From Flavobacteriaceae bacterium (GTDB lineage: Bacteria; Bacteroidota; Bacteroidia; Flavobacteriales; Flavobacteriaceae), in assembly GCA_018401115.1 (NCBI GenBank), contig JAGYKX010000006.1, forward strand, positions 62,001-126,000: a stretch of DNA of 64,000 bases, given 5' to 3'. Positions 53,200 to 63,800 of the stretch are shown here, piece by piece. The notes beneath the pieces are model-generated. The model saw nothing but the letters and a program-made list of their open reading frames with translations, was not told where the DNA came from and did not search any database. Position 1 is the stretch's first letter, and the number at the start of each line of letters is the position of its first letter. Made by a program: the position numbers and the translations under genes.

Positions 53200-53367
53200 T
53201 TAATTTTTTTTGTTTTCAATAGCGTTTATTTCATGGATAGTTAGAATGCTAAAGGCAATAGCTGCACAAGAGAATAATTTTTGATGGATAATATCTGTAC
53301 TTTTAAAAGCAATTAGAATGCTACAGATACTAATGGATAGAGAGCTGATAATTTTAATCCGTGCCAT
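53200..53367 (-). CDS. Small membrane protein (55 aa)
   Basis: A 55-codon ORF from ATG 53367 to TAA 53200, starting MARIKIISSLSISICSILIA. Two hydrophobic segments (about 6-21 and 31-45) give a hairpin membrane protein. Its stop is 3 bp before the 90-aa gene, and it is the first gene after the divergent promoter region shared with the LysR gene. Operon position and spacing support it as real. Function unknown. Confidence 0.55.
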   Translation of the reverse strand: MARIKIISSLSISICSILIAFKSTDIIHQKLFSCAAIAFSILTIHEINAIENKKN

Positions 53368-53408
53368 TACATTTTTTATAAAACAAATTTGGTATTTTTA
53401 ATTCATTA

Positions 53409-53435
53409 ATTTATATTTATGTTTTAAATATAAAT
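53409..53435. promoter_or_regulatory. Inverted repeat in the LysR divergent region
   Basis: Two perfect 11-bp arms (ATTTATATTTA and its complement) separated by 5 nt, ending 15 bp before the LysR start. Position and dyad symmetry suit an LTTR autoregulatory box, though all-A/T arms could arise by chance. Confidence 0.5.
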
Positions 53436-53449
53436 CATAATTAGATCTT

Positions 53450-54373
53450 ATGAATTATACACTGAATCAATTGCAGGTTTTTTTAAAAGTGGTTCAATAT
53501 GAAAGTGTCACTAAGGCTGCAGAAGAGTTGCATCTCACCCAACCAGCAGTTTCTATTCAACTCAAGAATTTTCAAGATCAATTTGATGTTGCTTTGACAG
53601 AAGTCATAGGAAGAAGAATCTACATCACTGCTTTTGGAAGGGAAATAGCCGCTGCAGCAGAAAAGATCATTGAAGAAGTACAGGCCATAAATTATATGAC
53701 CTTAGAGTATAAAGGGCGGCTTACCGGCAGGCTTAAAATATCTTCAGTGTCTACGGGTAAATACGTGATGCCTTATTTTTTGTCAGATTTTATGAAAGAC
53801 TATGCAGGAGTAGAACTATCCATAGATGTCACCAATAAGAAAAGGGTTCTTGAAAGCCTAGAGAAAAATGAAATTGATTTTGCGCTGGTCTCTTTACTTC
53901 CGAATCAAATGAATATTGAAAAATTAGACCTACTTCAAAACAAGCTTTTTTTAGTGGGTAATTCAAAGGCCAATATTACCTCTGGATTTAAAATTAATGA
54001 CGCCTTTCAAGACCTTCCGTTGATCTTCAGGGAGAAAGGTTCAGGAACGAGACAAACCATGGAAGGATTTTTAAAGAGTAATACTGTTGCCGTACAAAAG
54101 AAGATGGAACTTACCTCTAATGAAGCGGTTAAGCAAGCGGTTCTTGCTGGCTTGGGCTATTCCATTATGCCACTTATTGGCCTTAAAAATGAATTGTCTA
54201 ATAATGAACTTCAAATCATACCCATGAGAGGTTTGCCCATTACTACCAACTGGAGTCTTATCTGGTTAAAAGGGAAAAAGCATTCTCCAGTATCATTGGC
54301 TTTCTTAGAACATTTAAAAAGAACCAAAGACTTTATTACCCACAAGAGATTTGATTGGTATGAAAAGTATTGA
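53450..54373 (+). CDS. LysR-type transcriptional regulator (CbbR/CysB-like)
   Basis: 307 aa. N-terminal winged helix-turn-helix (about 1-60: YTLNQLQVFLKVVQYESVTK, LTQPAVSIQLKNF) and a periplasmic-binding-like effector domain (about 90-295). FREKGSGTRQTMEGFL and SNEAVKQAVLAGLGYSIMPL are typical of the CbbR/CysB/Cbl branch, which includes regulators of carbon fixation and bicarbonate uptake. It is divergent from the small membrane protein/tsaC/sbtA unit and probably controls it and itself through the dyad at 53409-53435. Confidence 0.9.
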   Translation: MNYTLNQLQVFLKVVQYESVTKAAEELHLTQPAVSIQLKNFQDQFDVALTEVIGRRIYITAFGREIAAAAEKIIEEVQAINYMTLEYKGRLTGRLKISSVSTGKYVMPYFLSDFMKDYAGVELSIDVTNKKRVLESLEKNEIDFALVSLLPNQMNIEKLDLLQNKLFLVGNSKANITSGFKINDAFQDLPLIFREKGSGTRQTMEGFLKSNTVAVQKKMELTSNEAVKQAVLAGLGYSIMPLIGLKNELSNNELQIIPMRGLPITTNWSLIWLKGKKHSPVSLAFLEHLKRTKDFITHKRFDWYEKY

Positions 54374-54503
54374 GCCTAATAAACCGAATATATTGGCAAA
54401 TTACTTTTTTGCTTATTGCAGTCTATGAATTATATTTAAAAACAGAAAATTTTTCCAAAGGAGTTACTAAATTTAGCGCTACTTATCAATAAACACCAAA
54501 CTT

Positions 54504-55952
54504 ATGCGCGTTTTGAATCGCTTTTTTTTTATTGCATTTCTACTATTTATTAGCTGTGCTAAAGACAACGGGGATAGTCCTGAATCTGAAAAACCAGTGG
54601 TATTTGCCGTTCAGACCAATGGAAGTCAGTTGCCATATATGATGGTAGAAACCTCTAAAGCTATCTTAAATGAGCCCAAGGTTGCTGCAAATTTAAGGGT
54701 GTTTTTGAATAAGTCATTAGCGCATGAAACGTCCATAGGAATTGAGTACAGAGGCTCTACCTCGTATAGAATGTCTGACAAAAAATCTTATGGGATAGAA
54801 ACTTGGGATGCCGCTGGTTTAGATGCTCCTTATGCTTTTTTAAATTACCCAGAAGAAGAAGATTATATTTTCATGGGGCATGTCTTTAGAGCGTCTCAAA
54901 ACACCATTTTTGATCCCTCTCTCATGCACCATCATATAGGATATGAAATGTATCGTTCTATGGGCCGTTACGCCAGTAGGACCCAGTGGATAGACCTGGA
55001 GATTAACGGGGTGTATATGGGAGTATATCAGTTCATGGAAAAGCTCAAAAGGGATAAAAATAGAATAGATATTGAGAAATTAACGCCTTTAGACACCAAC
55101 GCAACAGCTATTACAGGTGGGTATATTATTAAAATAGACAAAACAGCAGGTGGTGAAAATGGGATAGGACAACCTTTAGAGTATTTTGACAACAATTGGG
55201 GAGACGACGCCCTCTATACTGCTGCAAACTCGTGGCGTTCCCAATACGATATTTTTAAACAGCCCATTAATTTTAATCCATATAGGGCTCCTTACCATCC
55301 AGATCAATATTTAGAGACCTATTTCTTGTACGAGTATCCCAAGGCAAACGAGATTACCAATGCTCAAAAAGAGTATATACAAGGCTATATTCACGACTTT
55401 GAAACGGCGCTCATTAATGATGATTTTACCACAGATACGCGAACCTATACAGACTATATTGATTTAGATAGTTTTGTAGATTTCTTTATTATTAATGAAA
55501 TTACAGGTAATGTAGACGGCTACAGGCTCAGTACCTATATGCACAAACAAAGGGGTGAAAAACTCAAAATGGGACCTATTTGGGATCTCAATATTGGCTA
55601 TGCCAAACAGGGTAGGGTGCCGGTAACGGATTGGATTGCTAATTATAATGTTCATGTATCACAAGACGCTTGGATGGTCCCATTTTGGTGGCCTAGACTT
55701 TTAGAGGATCCTATTTTTAAACAGGCTTTAAAAAGCCGATGGACCACCCTAAGGACCAGTACTTTTAGCGACGCATCTGTGTTGGGTAGGGTAGAACAAA
55801 CCGCTACTTACCTGAAGGATAACGGTGCGGTAGATCGCAATTATAACAAATGGACTGGGATTGCTGTGGATTATGATGGGGAGGTTTCCATTTTAAAAAA
55901 CTATTTAGAAAATAGGCTTCAGTGGATGGATCAGACCATTAATAACTATTAG
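54504..55952 (+). CDS. CotH kinase family lipoprotein
   Basis: 482 aa. Lipobox FISC (about Cys18). A CotH-type kinase fold: GIEYRGSTSYRMSDKKSYGI, YIFMGHVFRASQNT, DLEINGVYMGVYQFMEKLKR and the catalytic-loop-like INEITGNVDGYRLSTYMHK with MGPIWDLNIGYAK. Spore-coat CotH phosphorylates other coat proteins; in Gram-negative secreted forms the targets are unknown. It stands alone, ending 1 bp before the convergent fucosidase gene. Confidence 0.88.
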   Translation: MRVLNRFFFIAFLLFISCAKDNGDSPESEKPVVFAVQTNGSQLPYMMVETSKAILNEPKVAANLRVFLNKSLAHETSIGIEYRGSTSYRMSDKKSYGIETWDAAGLDAPYAFLNYPEEEDYIFMGHVFRASQNTIFDPSLMHHHIGYEMYRSMGRYASRTQWIDLEINGVYMGVYQFMEKLKRDKNRIDIEKLTPLDTNATAITGGYIIKIDKTAGGENGIGQPLEYFDNNWGDDALYTAANSWRSQYDIFKQPINFNPYRAPYHPDQYLETYFLYEYPKANEITNAQKEYIQGYIHDFETALINDDFTTDTRTYTDYIDLDSFVDFFIINEITGNVDGYRLSTYMHKQRGEKLKMGPIWDLNIGYAKQGRVPVTDWIANYNVHVSQDAWMVPFWWPRLLEDPIFKQALKSRWTTLRTSTFSDASVLGRVEQTATYLKDNGAVDRNYNKWTGIAVDYDGEVSILKNYLENRLQWMDQTINNY

Positions 55953-55953
55953 A

Positions 55954-57366
55954 CTATACTTCGTTTTCACTATAAAAGAGTTTTGACTTTAGAAGTGAAG
56001 GATTATTTTTTGCATTTAAAATTTTTACTTTAATGTGGGCACTTTTCACACTTTTAAATCTCAAAAAGCGTTTGTTTCCTATAGTGGTTCCCTTAGAAAT
56101 AATCCTCCATCCCTGAGCCGTATTTATCATTATTTCAAAAGAACTTACTTTTTGTCCTAAGCTAATGTCTTCTTGAAGCGAAATAATATTAAAGTATTTT
56201 GGTGTAGGTAATAAAATTTCTTGTGTGTATGGATCTTGGTTTATAAAGGTTGCATTGACTGCAATATTTTCTTTAAAATCCGCTTTAATGAGGTTTGAAA
56301 GTCCAACAAGTGCTAAAGAATCGTTTTGGTGAATTTTGCCTCTTCTGTCTACTGGAATATTAAGTAGTAAAGAAGAATTTCTTCCAATTGATTCAAAATA
56401 AATTTCCCTTAGTTTCATTGGAGATTTCACCAAGCTATCTTGGTCTTCATGATAATACCATCCTGGCCTTATAGATACATCGGTTTCTGTTGGAATCCAA
56501 TGGGTGCCATTTTCTTGGCCTGAAGAAAATTTATTAAAATCTGCCATTCCAGGGTATAAGCTATCCTTAAATATGGGAGCCCAGGAAGTTAATTTTGCTT
56601 GTCCTGTTTCATTTCCAACCCATCTAATATCTGGTCCCGCATCTGAAAAAATAACTGCATCAGGTTGAAGTTTTCTTACAATTGAAATGGTTTCATTCCA
56701 TTGGTAATATGTTTTTTTATCTACTTTTCTAATGTCTCTTGCGCCACCATAATATCCGTCTCCACCGTTTGCACCGTCAAACCAAACTTCGAAAATAGGA
56801 CCATAATTAGTCAATAATTCACCAAGCTGATTCCTAAAGTACTCTATATATTCTTGCTGACCGTAATTTGGATGGTTCCTGTCCCAAGGAGAAAGATAAA
56901 TACCGAGTTTTAAGCCGTATTTATCACAGGAGACTGCTAAATCTTTAATAAGGTCTCCTTTTCCATTTTTCCAAGGGCTATTTTTTACAGAGTACTCAGT
57001 GTATTTACTTGGCCACAAACAAAACCCATCATGGTGCTTGGCAGTAATTATCACTCCCTTCATTCCAGCAGATTTAATGGTTTTCACCCATTGGTCCGTG
57101 TCTAAATTTTTAGGGTTGAATACTGAAGCAGGTGTGTCCCCATAGCCCCACTCTTGGTTTGTAAAGGTGTTCATATTAAAATGGATAAAAGCATAGAATT
57201 CCAATTGTTGCCATTCCATTTGTCTTTTTGAAGGAAGGGGAGGTATTTTTACTAAGTCTTTTTCTAAAAGCCATGCTTCATTGAAAACAGCTTCAATATT
57301 TGTTTTGTTGTTACAAGAAATAAAAAAAAGCACTGTAAAAAAAAGAGGAAAATATAGGTGTTTCAT
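55954..57366 (-). CDS. GH29 alpha-L-fucosidase lipoprotein
   Basis: 470 aa. Lipobox FISC (Cys18). GH29 core: WQQLEFYAFIHFNMNTFTNQ, ITAKHHDGFCLWPS (substrate-binding HHDGF at 111-115), and the catalytic nucleophile Asp197 in VWFDGANGG. The C-terminal part is a beta domain with ILLPTPKYFNIISLQEDI. It releases terminal fucose from fucosylated glycans; an exo acid/base residue cannot be assigned by eye. It is not in a visible polysaccharide utilisation locus. Confidence 0.93.
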   Translation of the reverse strand: MKHLYFPLFFTVLFFISCNNKTNIEAVFNEAWLLEKDLVKIPPLPSKRQMEWQQLEFYAFIHFNMNTFTNQEWGYGDTPASVFNPKNLDTDQWVKTIKSAGMKGVIITAKHHDGFCLWPSKYTEYSVKNSPWKNGKGDLIKDLAVSCDKYGLKLGIYLSPWDRNHPNYGQQEYIEYFRNQLGELLTNYGPIFEVWFDGANGGDGYYGGARDIRKVDKKTYYQWNETISIVRKLQPDAVIFSDAGPDIRWVGNETGQAKLTSWAPIFKDSLYPGMADFNKFSSGQENGTHWIPTETDVSIRPGWYYHEDQDSLVKSPMKLREIYFESIGRNSSLLLNIPVDRRGKIHQNDSLALVGLSNLIKADFKENIAVNATFINQDPYTQEILLPTPKYFNIISLQEDISLGQKVSSFEIMINTAQGWRIISKGTTIGNKRFLRFKSVKSAHIKVKILNAKNNPSLLKSKLFYSENEV

Positions 57367-57468
57367 ATGCCTAAATATTGTGATGTTTAGACAATTTAAA
57401 AATAAAAATATGAGAAAACCCTTTATTTAGACGAACGCTCGTTAATGTTATACGAAAGGCTTTAATAC

Positions 57469-57753
57469 TTAAATCAATTTACCCATCACCACCTTCCATG
57501 GGCTTATGACCCAATGTTTCACTACTCCGTGAAGTACATACGGATCGTTTTTCGCAAAGTCTTCTACTAGGGCTCTTTGGTCTGTTTTAAAGATGAGCAT
57601 AGCCTCGTCCGCAGGTTCTTCAAGGGCACCTGCTAAGAGTAAGTTGCCAGTTTCTTGTGCTTTTTTTGCATGCTCAAGATGCAGTGCCCTGTGAGGTTCT
57701 CGATCTTTTATATAGGTTTCAGATGTTTTATAAAATAAGATATAATAACCCAT
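57469..57753 (-). CDS. YciI-like protein
   Basis: 94 aa. YciI family, small ferredoxin-like-fold proteins with a His/Asp pair: EHAKKAQETGNLLLAGALEE and FAKNDPYVLHGVVKHWVISP, where His and Asp of the family's putative active site occur. Activity of most members is unknown. It starts 2 bp after the FKBP gene, so the two form an operon. Confidence 0.9.
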   Translation of the reverse strand: MGYYILFYKTSETYIKDREPHRALHLEHAKKAQETGNLLLAGALEEPADEAMLIFKTDQRALVEDFAKNDPYVLHGVVKHWVISPWKVVMGKLI

Positions 57754-57755
57754 AA

Positions 57756-58214
57756 CTAGTCTTTAACTTCTAATAATGTAATATCAAAAATTAAAACAGA
57801 CCCTCCAGGAATACTGCCATAGCCCAAGTCTCCATAGCCTAAATTTGAAGGTATGAATAGTTTGCCCTCTCCGCCTTCTTTAAAATAAGTGAGACCTTCT
57901 GTCCAACCAGGAATGACCTGATTTAAGGAGAATGAAATACCAGTGCTATTACTTTGGTCAAATACCCTGCCACTGGTAAAGTACCCTTTGTAAGCTACTC
58001 TCACTGCACTGCTAGTTACTGGACTGGCTCCTGTACCTTGTTTTGATATAAAATAATACAAACCAGATCCTGTTTTAGTGGCGGAAATACTATTTGCTTC
58101 TAAATAGGCTATTATTTCTGCGTCGTTTGAGGCATAGGAACTATTGGTAGAATCATCTTCTTTAGAGCAACCTATTAAAAAGGCGCTTACAAGACATAGA
58201 TAAAAATATTTCAT
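57756..58214 (-). CDS. FKBP-type peptidyl-prolyl cis-trans isomerase lipoprotein
   Basis: 152 aa. Lipobox LIGC (about Cys16) and one FKBP domain (about 55-150): VRVAYKGYFTSGRVFDQS, PGWTEGLTYFKEGGEGKLFIPS, YGSIPGGSVLIFDITLLEV. It should catalyse proline isomerisation to help proteins fold at the envelope. It is followed by the YciI gene. Confidence 0.93.
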   Translation of the reverse strand: MKYFYLCLVSAFLIGCSKEDDSTNSSYASNDAEIIAYLEANSISATKTGSGLYYFISKQGTGASPVTSSAVRVAYKGYFTSGRVFDQSNSTGISFSLNQVIPGWTEGLTYFKEGGEGKLFIPSNLGYGDLGYGSIPGGSVLIFDITLLEVKD

Positions 58215-58279
58215 TTGTAAATGGTATTTGGTGCAAGATACAAATAGGCTTATATTTTTGTAAGTTTATTAAAAAAATC

Positions 58280-58934
58280 ATGAGCCCTTTTTTGAAATTC
58301 AGTGCTACTTTATTTTTATGGTTAACCACTAATTCTTTGTTTGCCCAACAGTTTTTGCGTAAAGAAGGTAATATTACCACTATTGTTCAACTCATAAGCG
58401 GCTACTATACCGAAGTGGTGTATCAGGAAAGTCCACCCAAATTCATCAGTACTAAAGGAGGCTTTATCTCAAGCGACGCAAGCCCAGTCGTGCATTTAGA
58501 ATACAACAGTTTGTTTGAGCAAGACTCCCTTAAAACCATTCCTCTAGCTGCTTTAAATGTCTTTGAGAAAGTAGCATTACAACCACAGCCATTAGATGGC
58601 CTTTGGTTAATGGGTGGGAGAATGCGAAATGACGCTAATGACAAATCGTGACACCTCAGGTCCTAGAAAAACATTAAAGGTATTGTATAACGGACGTTTT
58701 CAGTGGATTGCTTTTCATACGGAGACCTTTGCTTTTATGGGTACCGGAGGTGGGAGCTATTCTGCAGAGAATGGCGTATACGAAGAGTCTATTGAGTTTT
58801 TCTCGAGAGATAACTCCAGAGTGGGGGCTGTATTGCCTTTTGAATATGAGCTCATTAATGGGGCATGGCACCATAAGGGAAAAAGTTCTAAAGGGGACCC
58901 CATACACGAAATTTGGGTACAGAGAAAAGATTAA
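58280..58934 (+). pseudogene. Frameshifted secreted protein of about 217 aa (possible sequence error)
   Basis: Two frames make one protein. The first (58280-58648) has a signal peptide (ending NSLFAQQ) and ends LDGLWLMGGRMRNDANDK; the second, picked up one base later near 58646, continues RDTSGPRKTLKVLYNGRFQW to EIWVQRKD. Removing one base of ACAAATCG restores the frame. The intact product would be a secreted, beta-rich protein with a W-containing lipocalin-like part; family not firmly identified. Whether the break is real or a sequencing error is unclear. Confidence 0.75.
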
Positions 58935-58936
58935 AA

Positions 58937-59413
58937 TTATAGGGCTTTTTTAAAACAAAGGCTGTTTTCTACACCCTTATAGGGACCATAATTGGGGATT
59001 ATTTGGTATCCACATTTATGATATAAGGCTATCGCGGCCTTTTGTCTTGTGCCCGTTTCTAGAATGCAAGATGTAAAGCCTTCTTCTGCTGCCCACTTTT
59101 CTAATGCACTTAATAGCTGTACCGCGTATCCTTTACCCCTGTAATGAAGGTCTGTGTACATTCTTTTAATTTCTACTTCTTTTGTATGAAGTACTTTAAA
59201 TGCGCCACAGCTTACCGGGGTGTCTCCGATATACCCAAGCAGTACATGTTTTATTTGCTCTGTACCATTAAATTGATGGTAAAAATCGTGTTCTTCTCCA
59301 TCGGTAATGGCCAGATCTTTGTCTAATAGTGCGATGAGTGACTTAAAATCTGAGTTTGTGGGGGTGGTTTTTAAAATTTTCAGTAAAGTCATAAACGATT
59401 GATTACGAAACAC
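58937..59413 (-). CDS. GNAT-family N-acetyltransferase
   Basis: 158 aa. The GNAT core is visible: EVEIKRMYTDLHYRGKGYAV (acetyl-CoA pyrophosphate-binding R-x-x-G-x-G/A at about 96-101), CILETGTRQKAAIALYHKCG. Substrate unknown. Just 2 bp separate it from the converging frameshifted gene. Confidence 0.88.
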   Translation of the reverse strand: MFRNQSFMTLLKILKTTPTNSDFKSLIALLDKDLAITDGEEHDFYHQFNGTEQIKHVLLGYIGDTPVSCGAFKVLHTKEVEIKRMYTDLHYRGKGYAVQLLSALEKWAAEEGFTSCILETGTRQKAAIALYHKCGYQIIPNYGPYKGVENSLCFKKAL

Positions 59414-59521
59414 GAACTTAGTGAATATTCGTTTTGATCCAAATAAATTGTCCTAATCTAGCTAAATGAACCTTCTGAGTTTTAATTTTTAGTATTTTAG
59501 TACTTCGTTTAACCCCAATTC

Positions 59522-60836
59522 ATGCCCATACGCCTTAGTTTTTTATGTTCCCTTTTTGGAGTTTTTGTTTTTGCGCAAAAGCCAAATTCTCAAGACAAAG
59601 CGTATTTGGCGAATGACACTATAATTGTTTTAGGAGATGATTATATGTTAAAAAGCACGCTAGAAAATCCTAATGATTTTACAGTATCTTATCCCAAGAC
59701 AGTTGGAAACAAACCCCTTATATCACTTTCCTTATTGTTTAAAGACAGTGATTATGTGTTTATAGATTCAAAAGACAATGCTGTTTATAGGCTAAAAAAG
59801 ACTCTCTTGTTTTATGGATTCCCTCTGAAAGTGTTCCTTCTATTGGAGCCACACACATCGTTAAAAATGACACTATTTTTAGATATGGAGGGAAAAAGGG
59901 CTCATGAATATTGATTATTGGTCTTTTTTAAATGAGGTGCAAAAGTCTTGGGATCCTTATCCTTCGTTTAAAAGTGACTATACCCCTAATGGCACTTTTA
60001 ATAATTGTTATGTGAGTGCTGGAGATCAGATCGTATTTGTTAGAGGTGCCAGGGTGAATAGGAGAAATCTTTCTGACGAATATTTAGACGATCATATTAT
60101 TCAGTACAGCTGGAAGCTTAAAGAGTGGCAAGAGCTTGGTCATGTAAGGGCAGATTATAAAAACTTTACAAACAGCATTGCTATGGGAGATGAGTTGTTG
60201 TTTTACAACGACAAAAGCATATCTCATGTGACTCCTTTTACCAATAAAAACACTTTGTATTACAGGAATTTAACCCATCAGAATCTTAATAAAAATAACC
60301 AGTTAGACGCCCTGTATTCAGAAGGAATTTTTTATGTATTTACGGATACCTCCAATGGAATTGTCATTAAGAAAGTCCTTAAAAATGAATTTTTAAAAGG
60401 TGTTGAATCTGTTGACGCTTTTTTTGACCCACCATCTAATTCATTTCCTTATGAATATGTGCTCATGGTAGTTTTGTTTATTGCGGCTATTTACAGGCCA
60501 CTAAGGAGTCTTTTGGTAAAGGATAAAATTTATTTAAAAAATGGAGGTTTTATATACGCTGGAGTGTTACACCCAGTATCTTCTAATGAATTTAATGTAA
60601 CCAAACTTTTGCTCTCTAAGGATTATGTAACAACCCAAGACCTTATGTTATTGCTAGAAAATCCTAATATTTCTTATTCTCAAAATATGAAGATTAAAAA
60701 TCAATTTATTAATCATTTAAACTTGGTGTTAAAAACCATTTTAAAAATATCTACTTCAGTGATTAAAGAAGTCAAGGATAAAAATGACCATAGGGTAACC
60801 CTATATAAAATTGACCCTACTTTTTTTAAACGCTAG
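59522..60836 (+). pseudogene. Second propeller/membrane/tail protein, broken by two frameshifts
   Basis: Paralogue of the 3115-4437 gene: signal peptide (MPIRLSFLCSLFGVFVFAQK), propeller-like strands, a span (about FPYEYVLMVVLFIAAIY) and a tail with LLLENPNISYSQNMKIKN and a final KIDPTFFKR. Three frames must be joined. The first break is in an A6 run at 59794-59799 (one A missing); the second is near the A5 run at 59893-59897. Between them, SIGATHIVKNDTIFRYGG matches DATVFVKNDTVFKYGG of the intact copy, which shows the two shifts rather than lost sequence. Decay or homopolymer sequencing error are both possible. Confidence 0.8.
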
Positions 60837-63800
60837 TTAGAGGTTTTAAGTACGCTTAAAAAATCTTCCTTCAATACTTTACTAAGACTGTGCAACAATC
60901 TTTTTGCTTGTTCAAATGAAAATACCATAGGAGGTTTTATTTTTAGTACATTATGATCGGGACCATCTGTGCTCATTAATATGCCTAAATCTTTCATTCG
61001 GTTGGCTAAGTATTCTGCCTCTGCTGCTAAAGGGGTTTGTTGGTCGGAGAGAAGCTCTATACCCACAAATAGTCCGTGGCCTCTGACATCTTTAATGATA
61101 GGAAAGTCTTTTTGAAGGTCTTTAAGTGCTTGGATCAAATATAGCCCCACCTGCTTTGCATTTTCTTGAAGTTTTTCTTCTTTTATGACGCTTAAGGTTT
61201 CAGAAGCAATCGCGCATGAAACCGGATTTCCTCCAAAAGTGTTAAAGAATTCCATTCCATTCGCAAATTTTCGAGCTACTTCTTGGGTACATACTACCGC
61301 AGCTACTGGGTGCCCATTTCCAAGAGGTTTGCCAATAGTGACTATGTCTGGAACCACTCCATATAATTCAAATCCCCAAAAATGCGTACCCATTCTTCCA
61401 CAGCCTGTTTGTACTTCATCCGAAATACAAAGCCCCCCTGCAGCCCTCACTGCCTGGTAGGCGAGTGGTAAAAAGTCTTTAGGTAAGGGTACTTGTCCGC
61501 CACAGCTAATAATGGGTTCTATAATAAAGCCTCCCAAAGTTTTGCCTTGCTTATGAATTGATGCTATGGTTTTTTGCACTTCCTGAGCATAGAGACTACC
61601 CGTGTTTTCCCCGCGGTAGCTTCCTCTAAAAGCATCTGGCATAGGAATTAAGTGGGTGTTTTCAGGTTGTCCTTGCCCTCCTTTGCCATTGAATTTATAA
61701 GAAGAGACCCCTATGGTAGTATTGGTGTTTCCGTGATAGCCGTGTTCACTAGCAATTACCTCCTTGCTTCCAGTAAGGGTATAGGCCATTCTAAGGGCTA
61801 GTTCATTGGCTTCTGATCCAGAATTTACAAAATGAACCACCTCTAAACCTTTGGGTAAGGTGTCTATGAGTGCCTTGGCAGCCTTGTTGAGGTTGCTGTG
61901 TAGAGTACCTGGTATTGGTATTTAATACGGCCATTTGTTGTTGACCGGCTTTGACTACTCTTGGGTGTTCGTGCCCTACATGAGCTACATTGTTAACGGT
62001 ATCTAAGTATTTTTGTCCGTTTTGGTCTATGAGATACGCCCCATGACCTCTCACTATATGAAGGGGTTCTTGGTATTGTAGGCTCAAGCTTTTTCCCAGA
62101 TGTTTTTTGCGGTAGTCCAGTAGGTCTTTTTGGGCGCCTTTAATCTGAGGTTTTAATGACTGTAATTGAAACATTTGGTTCGGGTCTGGACATAGGTCTG
62201 CCCAGATTTCTTGGCTTTGATAGGTTTGAACACCAGGAAAATCATCCGTATAGTCCAATAGGTCTAATAAAATTTGAAAGTGTAGGTGGGGTGCCCAGTT
62301 GCCATTGTTTTCTTTGGACCCTAAAAGACCAACGAGTGTCCCTTTTTTTAGGGCATCGCCCACTTTGTGGGCAGCGACAGATTCTGGATCTAAATGTCCA
62401 TATAAAGTGAAGAAATTAAAGTTGTTTACTTGGTGTTCCAAAACAACAAAACCTCCATATTCTTTTTCTCCTTTTCGGTCAAGCGCCATCACTACTGTTC
62501 CATCTAATAGCGTATGTACAGGTGTTTTGGAAGGTAGCCAAAAATCTACTCCAAGGTGTACACATCTGCTAATAGGCCCTTGATCACTGGGAATGTCGTA
62601 ATCTTCAGAGGTGTAAAGTGGCCTGGGCTCAAGGTATCCGCCTGCTATTATTTTATGGGGATGCGCTTCTTGGAGTCGCTCTATCTTGTATTGAAAATAG
62701 GTGAGATCATTAAAAGCCGCTTCATTTTCTATCCAAAGGCTGCTAACGCTCAAATCTAAGTGTATGGCATCTTGTTTTTTTTGGTCTGGAAATAAATGGG
62801 ACAAACTGAATTGCTTTGTTTTAACCCACTGCTCAAATTTTCCCACATATGGATGTGCCTTGTATCCACTGGCTTTTCTAAAAGAATAATGGGCTTCTTT
62901 GGAGGATGTTTTTTTCCATTTTTCAAGCAGTACCCATGCTGGCTTTTCACTGATTAACAAGTATTTGTTTTCTGGATTTTCGCTTTTATTCAATGCTGCT
63001 TTAGTCAGTGAGACTACCAAGCGCATACCTATTAAAATATATAAATGTTCCAGCTCTTGCTCAGAAAGGGGATGAGATTCATGATATCCTTTAACAATAG
63101 GCAAACAGCAAGTGAGTGGGTCTGTAGTGCCCATGATTCCGTAGCAACAGGCAATGGCAAGGTCATTGATGGTTTGGCTAAAGCAAGCGTCTCCGTAATC
63201 TATAATTCCTATTATTTTTGGTTGAATAAGCGCATGACTCACTACAATATTATGGTCGTTGGCGTCGTTGTGAATGATCGATTTGGGTAGTTTGTTGTAA
63301 GATTTCTGATTGGTTTTAAAAGTGCTAATAAATGGGTTTATTAATTTGAGCTCATTGGCTGTAAATAGCCCCAGATGTCGCTCTACCCACAAACACTGGC
63401 TCAAATCCCATTTAAAATTTCTTTGAGCAAAGGGGTGCGTAAAGCCTTGTAAACTTTTAGCAATTTGTCCCAAATGATTTCCCAAACCATATCTTAGATT
63501 TGAAAGAATTGGATTGGTTTGGGACAAAAGCCTTCCATCCATCCATTGGAATACCCTAAGAATTGCTTTTTTTCCATTTAGGAAGACTTCTTTTTGGTAG
63601 TTTCCGCTTAAGTTTGGAATGAGTTGTGGTATTTCTCCTTCAATATCTTTTTCTTTTAAATATAATAAAAGCGCTTCTTGAAAGTTTATAGAGGCTATTG
63701 TTTCTGAATCTCTTGAAATTTTGACAATAAAGGTGGTCTTATTGTCAATAGTTAATTTGTAGTTGAGGTCTAACTCTCCGGCTAGTGAATTTAGGACTCC

